Origin: Adenophora triphylla var. japonica | Taxonomy: Eukaryota > Streptophyta > Magnoliopsida > Asterales > Campanulaceae | NCBI GenBank assembly: GCA_022495995.1 | Contig: JAFEMH010002335.1 | Coordinates: 124,001 to 188,000, forward strand | Length of the DNA stretch: 64,000 nt | Direction: 5' to 3' | Shown here: piece by piece, positions 13,101 to 25,100 of the stretch | Layout: each line of letters opens with the position of its first letter | Numbering within the stretch: position 1 is the first letter of the stretch | Made by a program: the position numbers and the translations under genes | The notes under the pieces: model-generated | The model's input: the letters and a program-made list of their open reading frames with translations, nothing else | The model's database searches: none | Told to the model about the DNA's origin: nothing

Positions 13101-16100
13101 CTAACCAAAACTACTACTACTATATTTATCTCATGGAGGAATGTTTGCTGGATCTCAAGGACCATTGAAGCTGTTAGGGTAGCCTTCAGACAAGAGGAGC
13201 AGCATACCTAAAGCACTTGGCTATAATTATTGTATTCACTATCAAGACCACTATGACAAAATGCAAGCTGTACAAGAACTTTGAGCAACAAAAGGTTTCC
13301 AGTAAAAAGCAGGCTGATGCATTTATAAGATAATTTCTCCACATTACTGTTTTCTGATCCTCAGCTATCAGAAGCATTTCATAAGGTGTCCTTGTATTGA
13401 CACTTAATAAGCACAGACAATCTGGAAAATACAAACCAGAAGTTCTCATGGATGTAGTGAAACCCAGAAATGCTAGATTATCCACTGTCAACTTCCACAA
13501 GGCTGACTTACTTGGTGAATAAACAGGCACAACTTCAGATATGAATATATAAATGTGCTTATGTACCGCAACTAAGGATTTGATATGACATAATTATACT
13601 ATCTAATTCCTATGTTTTCCGTCCCTATAATTCTTTATTTTCATGTATTTAGTATAGGTTTGATGTAATTTGAGTGAAATATGTATTGAGAGGATGTAGT
13701 GAAATTTTATTGTAATTCGAGGGTATTTAGTGTTTTATTTCATATCCGGATGTAATACTCTCGAGGAGTCAAAGTCAAGATCCTGAAGCGGAAGACTGTT
13801 TTGCAGAAATCTGAGAAATCCAGGGACCAAACTGCAATTATGGAAAACTGGGGAGTAAGCTGAAAATATAAAGTTCAGGGGCTAAACTGCAAATCTGGAA
13901 ACTTGAAGGACTAAATTGCAAAGTAGGAAACTCCAGTGACCAAAGTGAAAAATGGGAATTTGGTTTGGAACAAAAGCACGAATAGTGCTCAATTGCACGA
14001 GTCGTTATTTAATTCAGCACGAGAGATTTTTGTTGCACAAATCGTTCCACGACTTGGCCCGGTTGTTGACCGCGATGCTGATGTTGACTTTTCCTTTTTT
14101 TTAAAACCTTTTTATTTTCTTTTCTTTTCCTTTACGTTTTTAGGCCAAGATGCTCGGACTCGGGTACGAGTGTCCGACACGGGTACGGATCCGAGTGTCA
14201 GATACTTCAAATCTCAAAATTTAGGACTCGGGGACACGGATTAGAAGGGTCTGAATTCTGAATATGGACTCGGCATAAAAAAATATAAAAAGAATAATCC
14301 AACTACTAGATATCAAATCTAACAAAATAATCCAACTATTAACCTTCATTATAAAAACATTCTAAAAAATTATTTTCTAGTCAATAAAAAAATATTTTTT
14401 TTTAAAAAAAAAGTAAAGGGTAGTCCGTCCCTTTATTATTTTATATACTTTCATTTTGTTTAATTTTTTTCTATCTTTTTTTCTATAACTTTTTGTAAAA
14501 AAAAATCAGTAATAAAAACATTCAAAAATATTATTTTCTAGTCAATAAAAAAAATAAAAATTAAAGGATTGTCCGTCCCACATTATTAAAAAAAAAAAGC
14601 AATATAAAAAAAGCACTTTTAGTAATAAAAAAAAGAAATTGAATTAAATTATATTGCCAAAAATTTAATTCAATTTTGTAGTTTGCATTTAAAAAAAAAA
14701 GCACTTTTAGTCTTAGATATATTCTTTCCAATATAGCTAAAAAAAGAAAAAGAAAAAAACAACACCTTTCATTTAAATACAGTTGGGCCTGCATTATTCC
14801 CAAACCTAAACCTAAGAACCCTTTCCCATTGCCGCCGACCTCGTCAATCGTCAAGTCCTCGCCAAGAAGCCATTGCCTTATCTCTCTCTCCCTTTCTTCT
14901 TTGATTTCTTCCAATTTGATGAAAATCATCTCCTCGTTAACAATTACGACTTCAATCGAGTGGATTTCGCGCTTCTCCGACCTCCACCTGATTCGTCGAC
15001 GCCGTTATATTCGGCGAAATACAGAGTTTTCAAATTCAGGTTTCTTCTTCCTCTTTTGATTGATCTGCAACATATTAGATTACATTGAAATCAATTTCTG
15101 AAAATTGTTGAGTCCTATTTTTAGGTCACGCGTCCGACCCATATCCAGAGTCGTGTCGCGTTGACACGGGTACTCTGCCGTAATATGCCGAGTCTGAGCA
15201 TCTTAGTTTTTAGGAAAGCTGTTATTTTCTTTTTCTTTTTCCTTTTATATTTAGGTTTTTAGGGTGGAAGTATATATATTTCCTTTGACAACAATTTGGG
15301 GGTTCGAACTTTTATTTTATCGAGAGAGCTTTATTAATTTTTATGGAGAACTAATTACTTCTGCTTTGGATTTAATTATTGGAACCGTTCTGGATTTCAA
15401 TTGAGGTTAATTTCTTTTCATATCTTTTGTCCTATTCATATTTTCTTCTATATTGATTGATTGAACTGATTTCTAGGGTTTTAAAATTAGGCCTATTGTT
15501 AAATCTTGGTTCTTGATTTATCGCTAGAATCCCCTAAGATTGTGTCAATTTAGGGTTTCACAAGTAGCAACTTTAGAGTCCATGCATGTGTCATGATGGA
15601 TTGTGAAGTAGGAGAAAATAAACAAGTATCTAATTGAAATAACATTAGAATGTGTTCTCGATCTTAATCTCTTAAATCGGTAATCAATTGATATTGTGAA
15701 TCTAGACTGTGTCAGTTAGGTTTATGATAGGTTGGTTTTTAGCTTTGATAATTCCTCAATTTTTCTAGACATTTTATAGCAATTTGGTTACATTTTGTAT
15801 TTATTATAGTTAAATTGCTATATTTTGTATTAGTGAGGAAACATTGTAATAGGAGAATTATTATTGGTATTTCTATTGTAATATGAGACATATTGGGTTT
15901 GAGTTACAACAAAGAAAGTCAACAGCAAGTCAACTGAAGGATCAAGGGCCAGACTGAAAATCTGTTAAGTTCAAGGATCAAATTACAAAGCAGCAGAGTT
16001 CGAGGACCAGAAGGAAATTATGGAAATTCGGATGACCAAAGTAAAAGAAAGGAAGTAGGAAACTTAATGCACTTATAAACTGGAAGGAGAGTATGAAATT

Positions 16101-19100
16101 AATTCAATTGGCAGTGGGACCAAGTAGTACATGAATTTGGAAACAAATTATTTCATTCAGCCTGGGGAATAGCACGTGGGGATCAAGAAAACGTGTTGAC
16201 CGCTGGAGGCATTGACCGAGTGAAAGAGCTTTAGTTATTAATTATTTTCTTTTTACTTTTCCTTTTTCTTTTAGGTTTTAATTAGGTTTTGGTATTATTG
16301 GTTGGGAGAAGTATATATACTCCTTTCAACTTAAGTTTTAGGGTTCAGACTTTTTATTATTAATTTTCCTTAGAGAGTTTGCTTGTTCATGAAGCTTAAT
16401 TCCATTGCTTCAGATTTGAATCTTGAACCGTTTATTGAATTCAATTGAGGTATCTATTTCTTTATTCCTTAATCCCTATTCATAGTTTTATTTGTTTTAA
16501 TTGCTAGATCGTTTCTAGGGTTTTGAGATTTGATCACCCTCTTTTCCCTTGTAATTGATTTAATGCTAGTTTAATCTTAAGTCTGTGTCAGATTAGGATT
16601 TTTCACAAGTAGCATCTTTGAGATTTATGCATGTGTCATGGTAAATTGAGAAGGGGGTAAAACTAGATTTTGTTCTATTTGCAAAAGAATAGTGAAATTC
16701 TTGATCTTAATTTCTTAAAGCTTTATCAATCGATATTGTGAATTTAGACTGTGTCAGTTAGGTTTATGTATTGATTAGGGGAATAGGTGAGTGTGTCACT
16801 GCTTATAACCATTAATAAGAAAGAAATAGGGATTGAAATACATCTCGAATCAAGTGAATAGGAAGGAAGGGAAAGAAATTATACCGATGATATTGGATGG
16901 ATAAACGAGGACGGAAACAAATCTGAAGTGCTTTTCTTTTATAATTGTTTACAATCATATTTATTTACTTGCTTAGTTTAATTACAACAATCAAAAATCA
17001 ATCTTAGACCCCCAATCTTGTCAAGTGACAATTGTGCAACCGAATAACCGTTCTTCAGTGGATCGACCCTGGACTTGTCCTAGCTGCAGTTTTGTAGCCG
17101 AGTCTTGTCTTGGTAATTAATTTGTAGGCGTGCGACTTTAGCCTATCAAATTTTGGCGCCGTTGCCGGGGAACGGTGTTTATTTGTTTGCACTCTTATTC
17201 TTTTTCTTATTCTATTTCTTTTTCTTTTTTTTTCTTGTTTCCTGTTTAGTTGAGCTTTAATATTATTGTCATCTTGTGGTGTGAAACCTTTTATGGTCCA
17301 TACCCGTTCTGCTAATCAACTTGCTAGTCCCTTTATTTCGGAAATCGAAAGATATTTCAGGTGCAGGAGAAATTTGCAGCGGGACGAGATGAATAATAAT
17401 AACGGCATGGGTGATAATGATCCGGAGGTTGTGAACAATGGGGGTAATGGAAGAGGCAACAATAACCCACCTCCCCCAATTCGGACATTAAGGCAGAGGA
17501 TTGCTCCGAACTGGAATGAGCAACCACAAGCAGTGCTATTTCCTGATTTGCCGGCTGGGGTCACTTTTGAGTTGAAGTCGGGGTTGTTGAACCAGTTGCC
17601 CCATTTTAATGGGATACCAGGGGAGAATCCGAATCAACACATAGCTCAGTTTGTGCAGATTTGCAAGAGCATGAAACCGGCTGCATTGCCTCTTGAGCAA
17701 TTATTGTTGAGAGCATTTTTCTTTACTCTTAAGAATAACGCGAATGCGTGGTATTATCACCTGCCACCCAATAGCATTACCTCTTGGCAAAGAGCCAAGG
17801 AGGTATTCCTTGATGAGTTCTTCCCTCCAGATCAGATCAATGTCATGAAGAGGGATATCAGCAACATGGAGCAGCGGTCTGATGAATCGTTATATGACTA
17901 TCACAACCGGTTCTACAAGCTCTGCAGAAGCTGTCCGTATCATGGTTTTGATGATGAGCAGCTTATTGTTTACTTCTATGGGGGATTGACTGTGCAGGAC
18001 AAACGGTGGATGGATTCTGCTTGTGGAGGTAGTATTCTGAACAACACTACCAGGGATGCAGAGTAGTTGATAGAAGAACTAGCCAAAAGCACAAGGACTC
18101 ATGGGAGGAGGTCTAGCGTTAGACAAGTCAGTGCTGCGGGATCGAGTGATGTTACAAGCAAGTGGGAGACCGAGTTGGCAGATGTTAAGAGTCTGTTGAA
18201 GACATTAGTTTTGGGTCAACAACCTCATCCCTGCGGTATATGTAATGATGTGACTCACCTGACTGATTCTTGTCATACTCTTCAGACGGATGAGGTGGTA
18301 GATGTCAATGCTATAGGGTTCAATCAGCAGGGTCAGAGGCCACCGCAGTTCAATTACAACGCTGCGAATAATGTTCATCCGAACCTTAGGTATGGTCCAC
18401 CACAGGGTCAACAAGGTTTCAGCACTGCTCAAAATCAACAGCTCAATCAACAGGACAAAGAGCCAGGGCAACCAATTTAATCAGTACAGAGCACCTGTTG
18501 GGCAGCAGCAGCCGCAAGGACAGTCTACGAAGGACATGGTCTGGTCACTAGCGCAGAGCATGTCTACCATGAATGGGAATTTTCAACAGTTCCAGCAGAA
18601 GACCGATGCGAGCATTAGCAATTTGGAGAGGCAAGTGAGTCAGATTGCAGAGGCTGTGATAAAAATAGAAGCTAGAGAGGCAGCAAAGACTGTGCAACCT
18701 CCGAAGCAGAATGTTAGCGCCGTGTATGTGAGGCGGAAGAAGAAAGTTGATGGGCAAATGGTGTCTATAGAGCCTGAACAGAAGGTTGAGAAGAGTGTTG
18801 AGCCAAAGTTGGAGGTGGAGAAGGTGGAAGAGAAAACCCCTGAAGAGAAGTATATTCCACCCATATTTCCTGTTTATGAGCCAGTTGCACCTTTTTCGGA
18901 AGCATTGAAGAGAGACACCTTAAAGGAGCCCGACAAGGCTATTTTCGATACTTTCAAGAGATTGGAGGTGAACATTCCGTTTCTAGATCTTCTTCAGTCG
19001 GTTCCTAGGTATGCGAAGTTTTTGAAGGAGTTATGCACTATGAAGAGGAATCAGAAGGAGCGGAGTCAGAAAAAGGTGAAAATTTTGGAGCATGTATCGC

Positions 19101-22100
19101 AGCTTATCGTAAAAGATGCCCAAGAAGTGTAGTGATCCGGGCATGTTCGTGGTTCCTGATTCATTTAGGGTGGTCATGTTCATAATGCTATGCTCGATTT
19201 AGGAGCTTCAATCAATGTGATGCCAAATGCGTTGTTTGAAGATCTTAAGTTGGGTAAATTGGAGGACACTAGGGTGGTAATTCAGTTGGCAGATAAATCT
19301 AACGCATACCCTAAGGGGGTGGTTAGAGATGTTGAAGTGAAGGTTGGTGATCTACTGTTTCCGGCGGATTTCTTTGTCCTTGATATGGAGACTGATTCTG
19401 AGGCTCCCATTCTATTGGGAAGACCGTTTATGTCTACTTCAGGGACAAAACTTGATGTAAAGAAGGGCTCTCTAACCATGGAGTTTGATGGGGAGGTGGT
19501 GAAATTTAATATTTTCGATGCCATGAATTCTCCCAAGAATGTGCGTAAAGTTTGTGCCATGGACTTGAGGGAGTAGATTATCAAGGAAGAGGCCAAGATA
19601 GATGAGGTGAAGTTTTCTAAAAAGAAGCCGGAGGAGGCAAAGAAAGGTGAACCACGGAGGAAGAAAGAAGGGAAGCAAAAGAAAAAGGGGAAGCTTAAAT
19701 GGTCTCCAACGGGGAGACATGTCATTGAACCGATTCATCTTCTAGCGGTAACTCAAAAAGATTACTTTCATCCCCCTTACAGTGATGAGGCTCGTGTTTG
19801 TGGGGCCTCCCGTCCCATAACTTAGTTTATCTGGAGTATGCTATGTCGGGGGCTTACCCGGCATTTGGTCTAGCTAAAGACGGTAAAGAAGGGCGGCTCA
19901 CCGGGAGGCAACCCGAAATTTTCTTTGTTTTTGTTTATTTCTTTTTACTTATTGATTTATGTGAAATTGGTGCTACTGAGGTATTTTTGTGTTGTGCTGT
20001 GTAGGAAAAAGCATGGCGAGGGAGCAAAAACATCATGTGGCCAATTTCTTTTTATAAAAAAAAAATAATAATAAATAAAAAAATGAGTGGCTAGGTGAAA
20101 ACCCGAGAGGGCACTTAGGCAAAAGGAGAGGGTGTGTTGAAAAAAAATTTTAAAAAAAAATGAGAGGCTAGGTGAAATCCCGAGAGGGCACCTAGGCAAA
20201 AGGTGAGAAATTGAAATATTGTCTATCTTTTATATATCACCGGAGTTGGGGACATAAGGGAGGATTGGAACGTCGGGTAGGATTGATCATTATTGGCGTA
20301 GGAGGTTCGGTTAGAGGCGCTAGGATAGAAAATCCTCGTCTTTCCTTTTGGTGATATAAGGGGGGTTGGTGTATTTCACGAGGTAAGTCTTTGCTTGGGC
20401 ATTGACTTTATTTTTTAGGGAGGAGTAGTGTGAGGATAGCGTGGGGAAAGCTTAGGACATTGTAGTTCCCCCTAGTTTTTTTGTGTGTGGGCCTTGGTTT
20501 GGATGTCCCTTTACATATTTGGGAGTTGGGATCAAGCTAAGGCCATTGTTACCATTTTGTGGAGTAATAAGGAGCGGAGTTTCATTCTCCGAATGTTTAT
20601 GTTGATATCATTGAGTTTGACGGTTTAGAGGAGTTAGGGAAATCACTTTCCCCTCGCGCATCTGTTTTAGACCTGGAGTTAGCGAGGAATTAGAAATTTA
20701 CTCAGGGACGAGTAAAGGTCTAAGCGTGGGGGAATTTGATAGGTTGGTTTTTAGCTTTGATAATTCCTCGATTTTTCTAGACATTTTATAGCAATTTGGT
20801 TACATTTTGTATTTATTATAGTTAAATTGCTATATTTTGTATTAGTGAGGAAACATTGTAATAGGAGAATTATTATTGGTATTTCTATTGTAATATGAGA
20901 CATATTGGGTTTGAGTTACAACAAAGAAAGTCAACAGCAAGTCAACTGAAGGATCAAGGGCCAGACTGAAAATCTTTTAAGTTCAAGGATCAAATTACAA
21001 AGCAGCAGAGTTCGAGGACTAGAAGGAAATTATGGAAATTCGGATGACCAAAGTAAAAGAAAGGAAGTAGGAAACTTAATGCACTTATAAACTGGAAGAA
21101 GGAGAGTATGAAATTAATTCAATTGGCAGTGGGACCAAGTAGTACATGAATTTGGAAAAAAATTATTTCATTCAGCCTGGGGAATAGCACGTGGGGACCA
21201 AGAAAACGTGTTGACCGCTGGAGGCATTGACCGAGTGAAAGAGCTTTAGTTATTAATTATTTTCTTTTTACTTTTCCTTTTTCTTTTAGGTTTTAATTAG
21301 GTTTTGGTATTATTGGTTGGGAGAAGTATATATACTCCTTTCAACTTCAGTTTTAGGGTTCAGACTTTTTATTATTATTTTTCCTTAGAGAGTTCGCTTG
21401 TTCATGGAAGCTTAATTCCATTGCTTCAGATTTGAATCTTGAACCATTTATTGAATTCAATTGAGGTATCTATTTCTTTATTCCTTAATCCCTATTCATA
21501 GTTTTACTTGTTTTAATTGCTAGATCATTTCTAGGGTTTTGAGATTTGATCACCCTCTTTTCCCTTGTAATTGATTTAATGCTAGTTTAATCTTAAGTCT
21601 GTGTCAGATTAGGATTTTTCACAATTAGCATCTTTGAGATTTATGCATGTGTCATGGTAAATTGAGAAGGGGGTAAAACTAGATTTTGTTCTATTTGCAA
21701 AAGAATAGTGAAATTCTTGATCTTAATTTCTTAAAGCTTTATCAATCGATATTGTGAATTTAGACTGTGTCACTTAGGTTTATGTATTGATTAGGGGAAT
21801 AGGCGAGTGTATCACTGCTTATAACCATTAATAAGAAAGAAATAGGAATTGAAATACATCTCAGATCAAGTGAATAGGGAGGAAGGGAAAGAAATTATAC
21901 CGATGATATTGGATTGATAAACGAGGACAGAAACAAATCTGGAGTGCTTTTCTTTTATAATTGTTTACAATCATATTTATTTACTTGCTTAGTTTAATTA
22001 CAACAATCAAAAATCAATCTTAGACCCCCAATCTTGTCAAGTGACAATTGTGCAACCGAATAACCGTTCTTCAGTGGATCGACCCTGGACTTGTCCTAGC

Positions 22101-25100
22101 TGCAGTTTTGTAGCCGAGACTTGTCTTGATAATTAATTTGTAGGCGTGCGACTTTAGCCTATCAGTTTAAATATTAATTAGGGTTATTAGTGAGTGTGTC
22201 ACTGCTATTAACTAATATCAAAGAAAGAGATAGAGATTGAAATACATCTCGTGATCGAGTGAATAGGATAAAATTGAAAAGAGTTAACCGATGATATTTG
22301 AATGATAGAGGGGGAAAATAATTGATCCAAAGTGCTTTTTCTTAATTGTTTACAACTTAGTTTTTAATCTCCGTCTTAGGAATTTAATAATAATTAAGCA
22401 GACCCCCAATCTTGTCAAGTGACAATTGTGCAACAAATAACCGTTCTTCAGTGGATCGACCCTGGACTTGTCCTTGCTACAGTTTTGTAGCCGAGTCTTG
22501 GTAAGTAATTTGTAGGCGTGCGACTTTAGCCTATCAGGATTCCATCACAGAAGCAATGGAGGAGCTACAATCAAGCCAGATCTAGAGAACAACTCATTTT
22601 ATTCTGCTTAAAGAGTCCTCGTCCGGAAAATCCAACAATTAAGGTGTATTGTAGTAACTTTAAAGCTGGCCAAGGTATTCACTGATAATCAAGATGCTTA
22701 TTTCATGTGGAGGTAGACAACGAAATTCAGAACCATAGGTACGAAGTTCAAGAAGAAGTCTAATTCACAGTGCTAACTAAATTTAGAGAGAGTAGAGTAA
22801 AAGAACTAGTACCTCTGAGTGAAGTTTCCTTAAAATAAAAGGTTTAGGAAACAGCATCCATGGAACTGCAATAAGAGCTGAAAGCAGCAATATGATCTGC
22901 AAGAATCTATAATTAATCAACCAGTAACAATGGAATTTATAAATTTGAGTTTGTACAAACAAATAATCAGAAGTAAAAAGTCATGCCTGAAGCGGTCCTT
23001 GTCCCCAAAACAACTGATTCTCACCAAGATCGTCAAAAGGACTCAAGAACATATAAATCATCACGTGATAGAGGTCAGCTTGTGAACCAGTGCACCACTT
23101 GATGATTATGAGAAGCGACAGATACCCAAAAAGGCTGTTAAGAAAGATCAACTGTGGCACAAACTGGTACCTGATAACATTTCCAAGTAAACTTGCTTTA
23201 TTTTCTTAAACTTAAGATATCATAGAAGCATAAGGAGAACTGAGATGGAGAAAGAGGACAAACCTAATATCCAATGAGTTGCTGAAGAAACGTGCATTGA
23301 AGTAACTTAATATGATTCCAAGATTCATCTGAGCCACACCCAACAGAATAGACATCTTCATCTTGAGAGAGTTTAAGAAAGGAAGCTCTGTACGGCTTCC
23401 TCGCCAGAAGGGATCCACACCGAAAGGATAAGCGTCACGGTATTTCACCAGACCAACTGAATATGCATCCCTATGAAGTAACATCAAGTGGTTGTTAACT
23501 CTCAAGTAGCTGAATGCTTCCTTGTGTAACTAAGTTTGAAAAAGAAACAAAAATCGCTTCTGGCTCGAATAAAAATCCATATACAAGCACAAGTTCGATG
23601 AAACCATTGTTGAAAAAACAAAAACCAAAAAAAAAACTGAAAATGTACATTTGCCATGAATAGAGCATCAAAGACACCAAAGATAACAGATTTGTGGACA
23701 CTGTCAAGTTCTTAAGGAAGTACATCAAAGTGAAGGAAAACAATCAAACAAGAACAGAAAGCTCTCCCTAAGGTTCAACGGCGAATTTTCGGAACCTTAG
23801 CTATTGAATTTCTGAGTAGCAAGTATAATGCTGTATATCTGCAATCTAGTCCTCACTTCATCAACAATATACTACCCTCCGTCCCACATGAGTGTGGATT
23901 TTTGGTCAACTTACAAATACTTTGACCAATAATTTAAATAAATAATAATGATCCTAATAAAAATCAAAAAAATGTTGTTGTTAATATTATTAAGCGTGAT
24001 ACAATAACAAATTTTTAAATTTTTATTAGGATCATTATTATTTATTTAAATTATTGGTCAAAGTATTTGTAAGTTGACCAAAAATCCACACTCATGTGAG
24101 ACGGAGGGAGTAGGTAACAATTGTGGAATTTTTCCCAAACTTTCACCTAATGGACAAAGCATTTCCCCAAATTTTTTGTTGAAAAAGTATTTTTACCAAA
24201 ATAGGCTATTTCTTGAATTCGCAATTGCTAATAGCAATATTTAGGTTTCTACACAGGCAAACATAAGTAATTTGGATAAAACTGAATTTGCCATTGCTAA
24301 TAGCGAATTTAAAGTACCAAAACTTCAATTTGATATCAAAAATAGCAAATTCAAGACACTATAACATTTTGGTAGATACTTTTTAAACAAAACATTTCGA
24401 GAAATACTTTGTCCTTTAGTGACGGTGTGAGATAAAATCCACATTTGTGCTGAATTCAAATAGAAGAGGAAAAATGAATGATGAACACAAGTGTACCTGC
24501 ATGATGTGTCTCGGCATTTATAAGCAGATCCACCAAATATGTGAAAAGGAACAGAGAAGAACTCATTGTATATTAAACCACAATAAATTGAGAACAGTGA
24601 CATCAAAAGAAGTATATAGCGGCCACCAAATAACATCTCCATAAAGCTGCCAAGTTTCTGAAAAAAATAATGAAAATAGTTGCAGGATATCAATAACGAG
24701 AGTTCAGAAAAGAGCAAGAAAATTCAAGGAAAAGGTAGAGACAATTTCTCCCTGACCAAGTAAACAAGTAATTATGAGCATATTCTACATGTTGAATTGT
24801 GATAGTGTAACTTTACACATTCTAGAAAATATTATTTAGATTCTCATTCAACTACACTATCATGATGAAGTCTTTCGCAAATTATAATGGGACAATCAGT
24901 CATCCAGTATTAAAGCATTCTTGCCTACCAAGTAAATCAAGTAGTTCATCAAAGATATAGACCTGAAACTATGGGTACTCAATATTCATCTCTATGTTCT
25001 TCAATTATTTCCTAAGAGCCACCAAACAACAAACATCCTTTGCAGGCTGCAAAACCATTGCTATGAACACGGTCAAACCATATGTTACTAACTGAAGCAG

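Larger units (their letters stand above)
15725..22164 (+). mobile_element. Complete non-autonomous gag-pro LTR retrotransposon (TR-GAG type, Athila-like), copy 1
   Basis: The two LTRs (15725-17148, 20737-22164) start TGATAGGTTGG and end GCCTATCA. The perfect 5 bp duplication GTTTA flanks the element (15720-15724, 22165-22169). The interior is only ~3.6 kb. It holds a primer-binding site, a broken gag and an aspartic protease, but no reverse transcriptase, RNase H or integrase. By eye the LTRs differ at about two dozen positions (about 2%), so the insertion is recent. It landed in an LTR of its own family, inside VHA-a intron 15. Confidence 0.9.
13581..22536 (+). mobile_element. Solo LTR of an Athila-like gypsy family, interrupted by two later insertions
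   Basis: The LTR starts TGATATGACATAATTAT and ends GACTTTAGCCTATCA, flanked by the perfect 5 bp duplication GGATT (13576-13580, 22537-22541). Without its insertions (14145-15205 and 15725-22164 plus their duplications) about 1.45 kb remains, close to the 1424 bp LTR of the inserted element, which shares its end (CAGTGGATCGACCCTGGACTT...CTATCA). No internal region of its own remains, so it is a solo LTR left by LTR-LTR recombination. It lies in VHA-a intron 15. Confidence 0.85.

Noticed and set aside
14561..14929. 122-residue minus-strand ORF in the Pack-MULE
   Set aside because: Antisense to the better-supported captured exon, with a low-complexity Phe/Leu-rich end from A-runs.
20083..20203. 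Short LTR pair or TRIM from the 44 bp direct repeats
   Set aside because: No TG/CA ends or flanking duplication; they lie within the 3' internal region of gag-pro copy 1.
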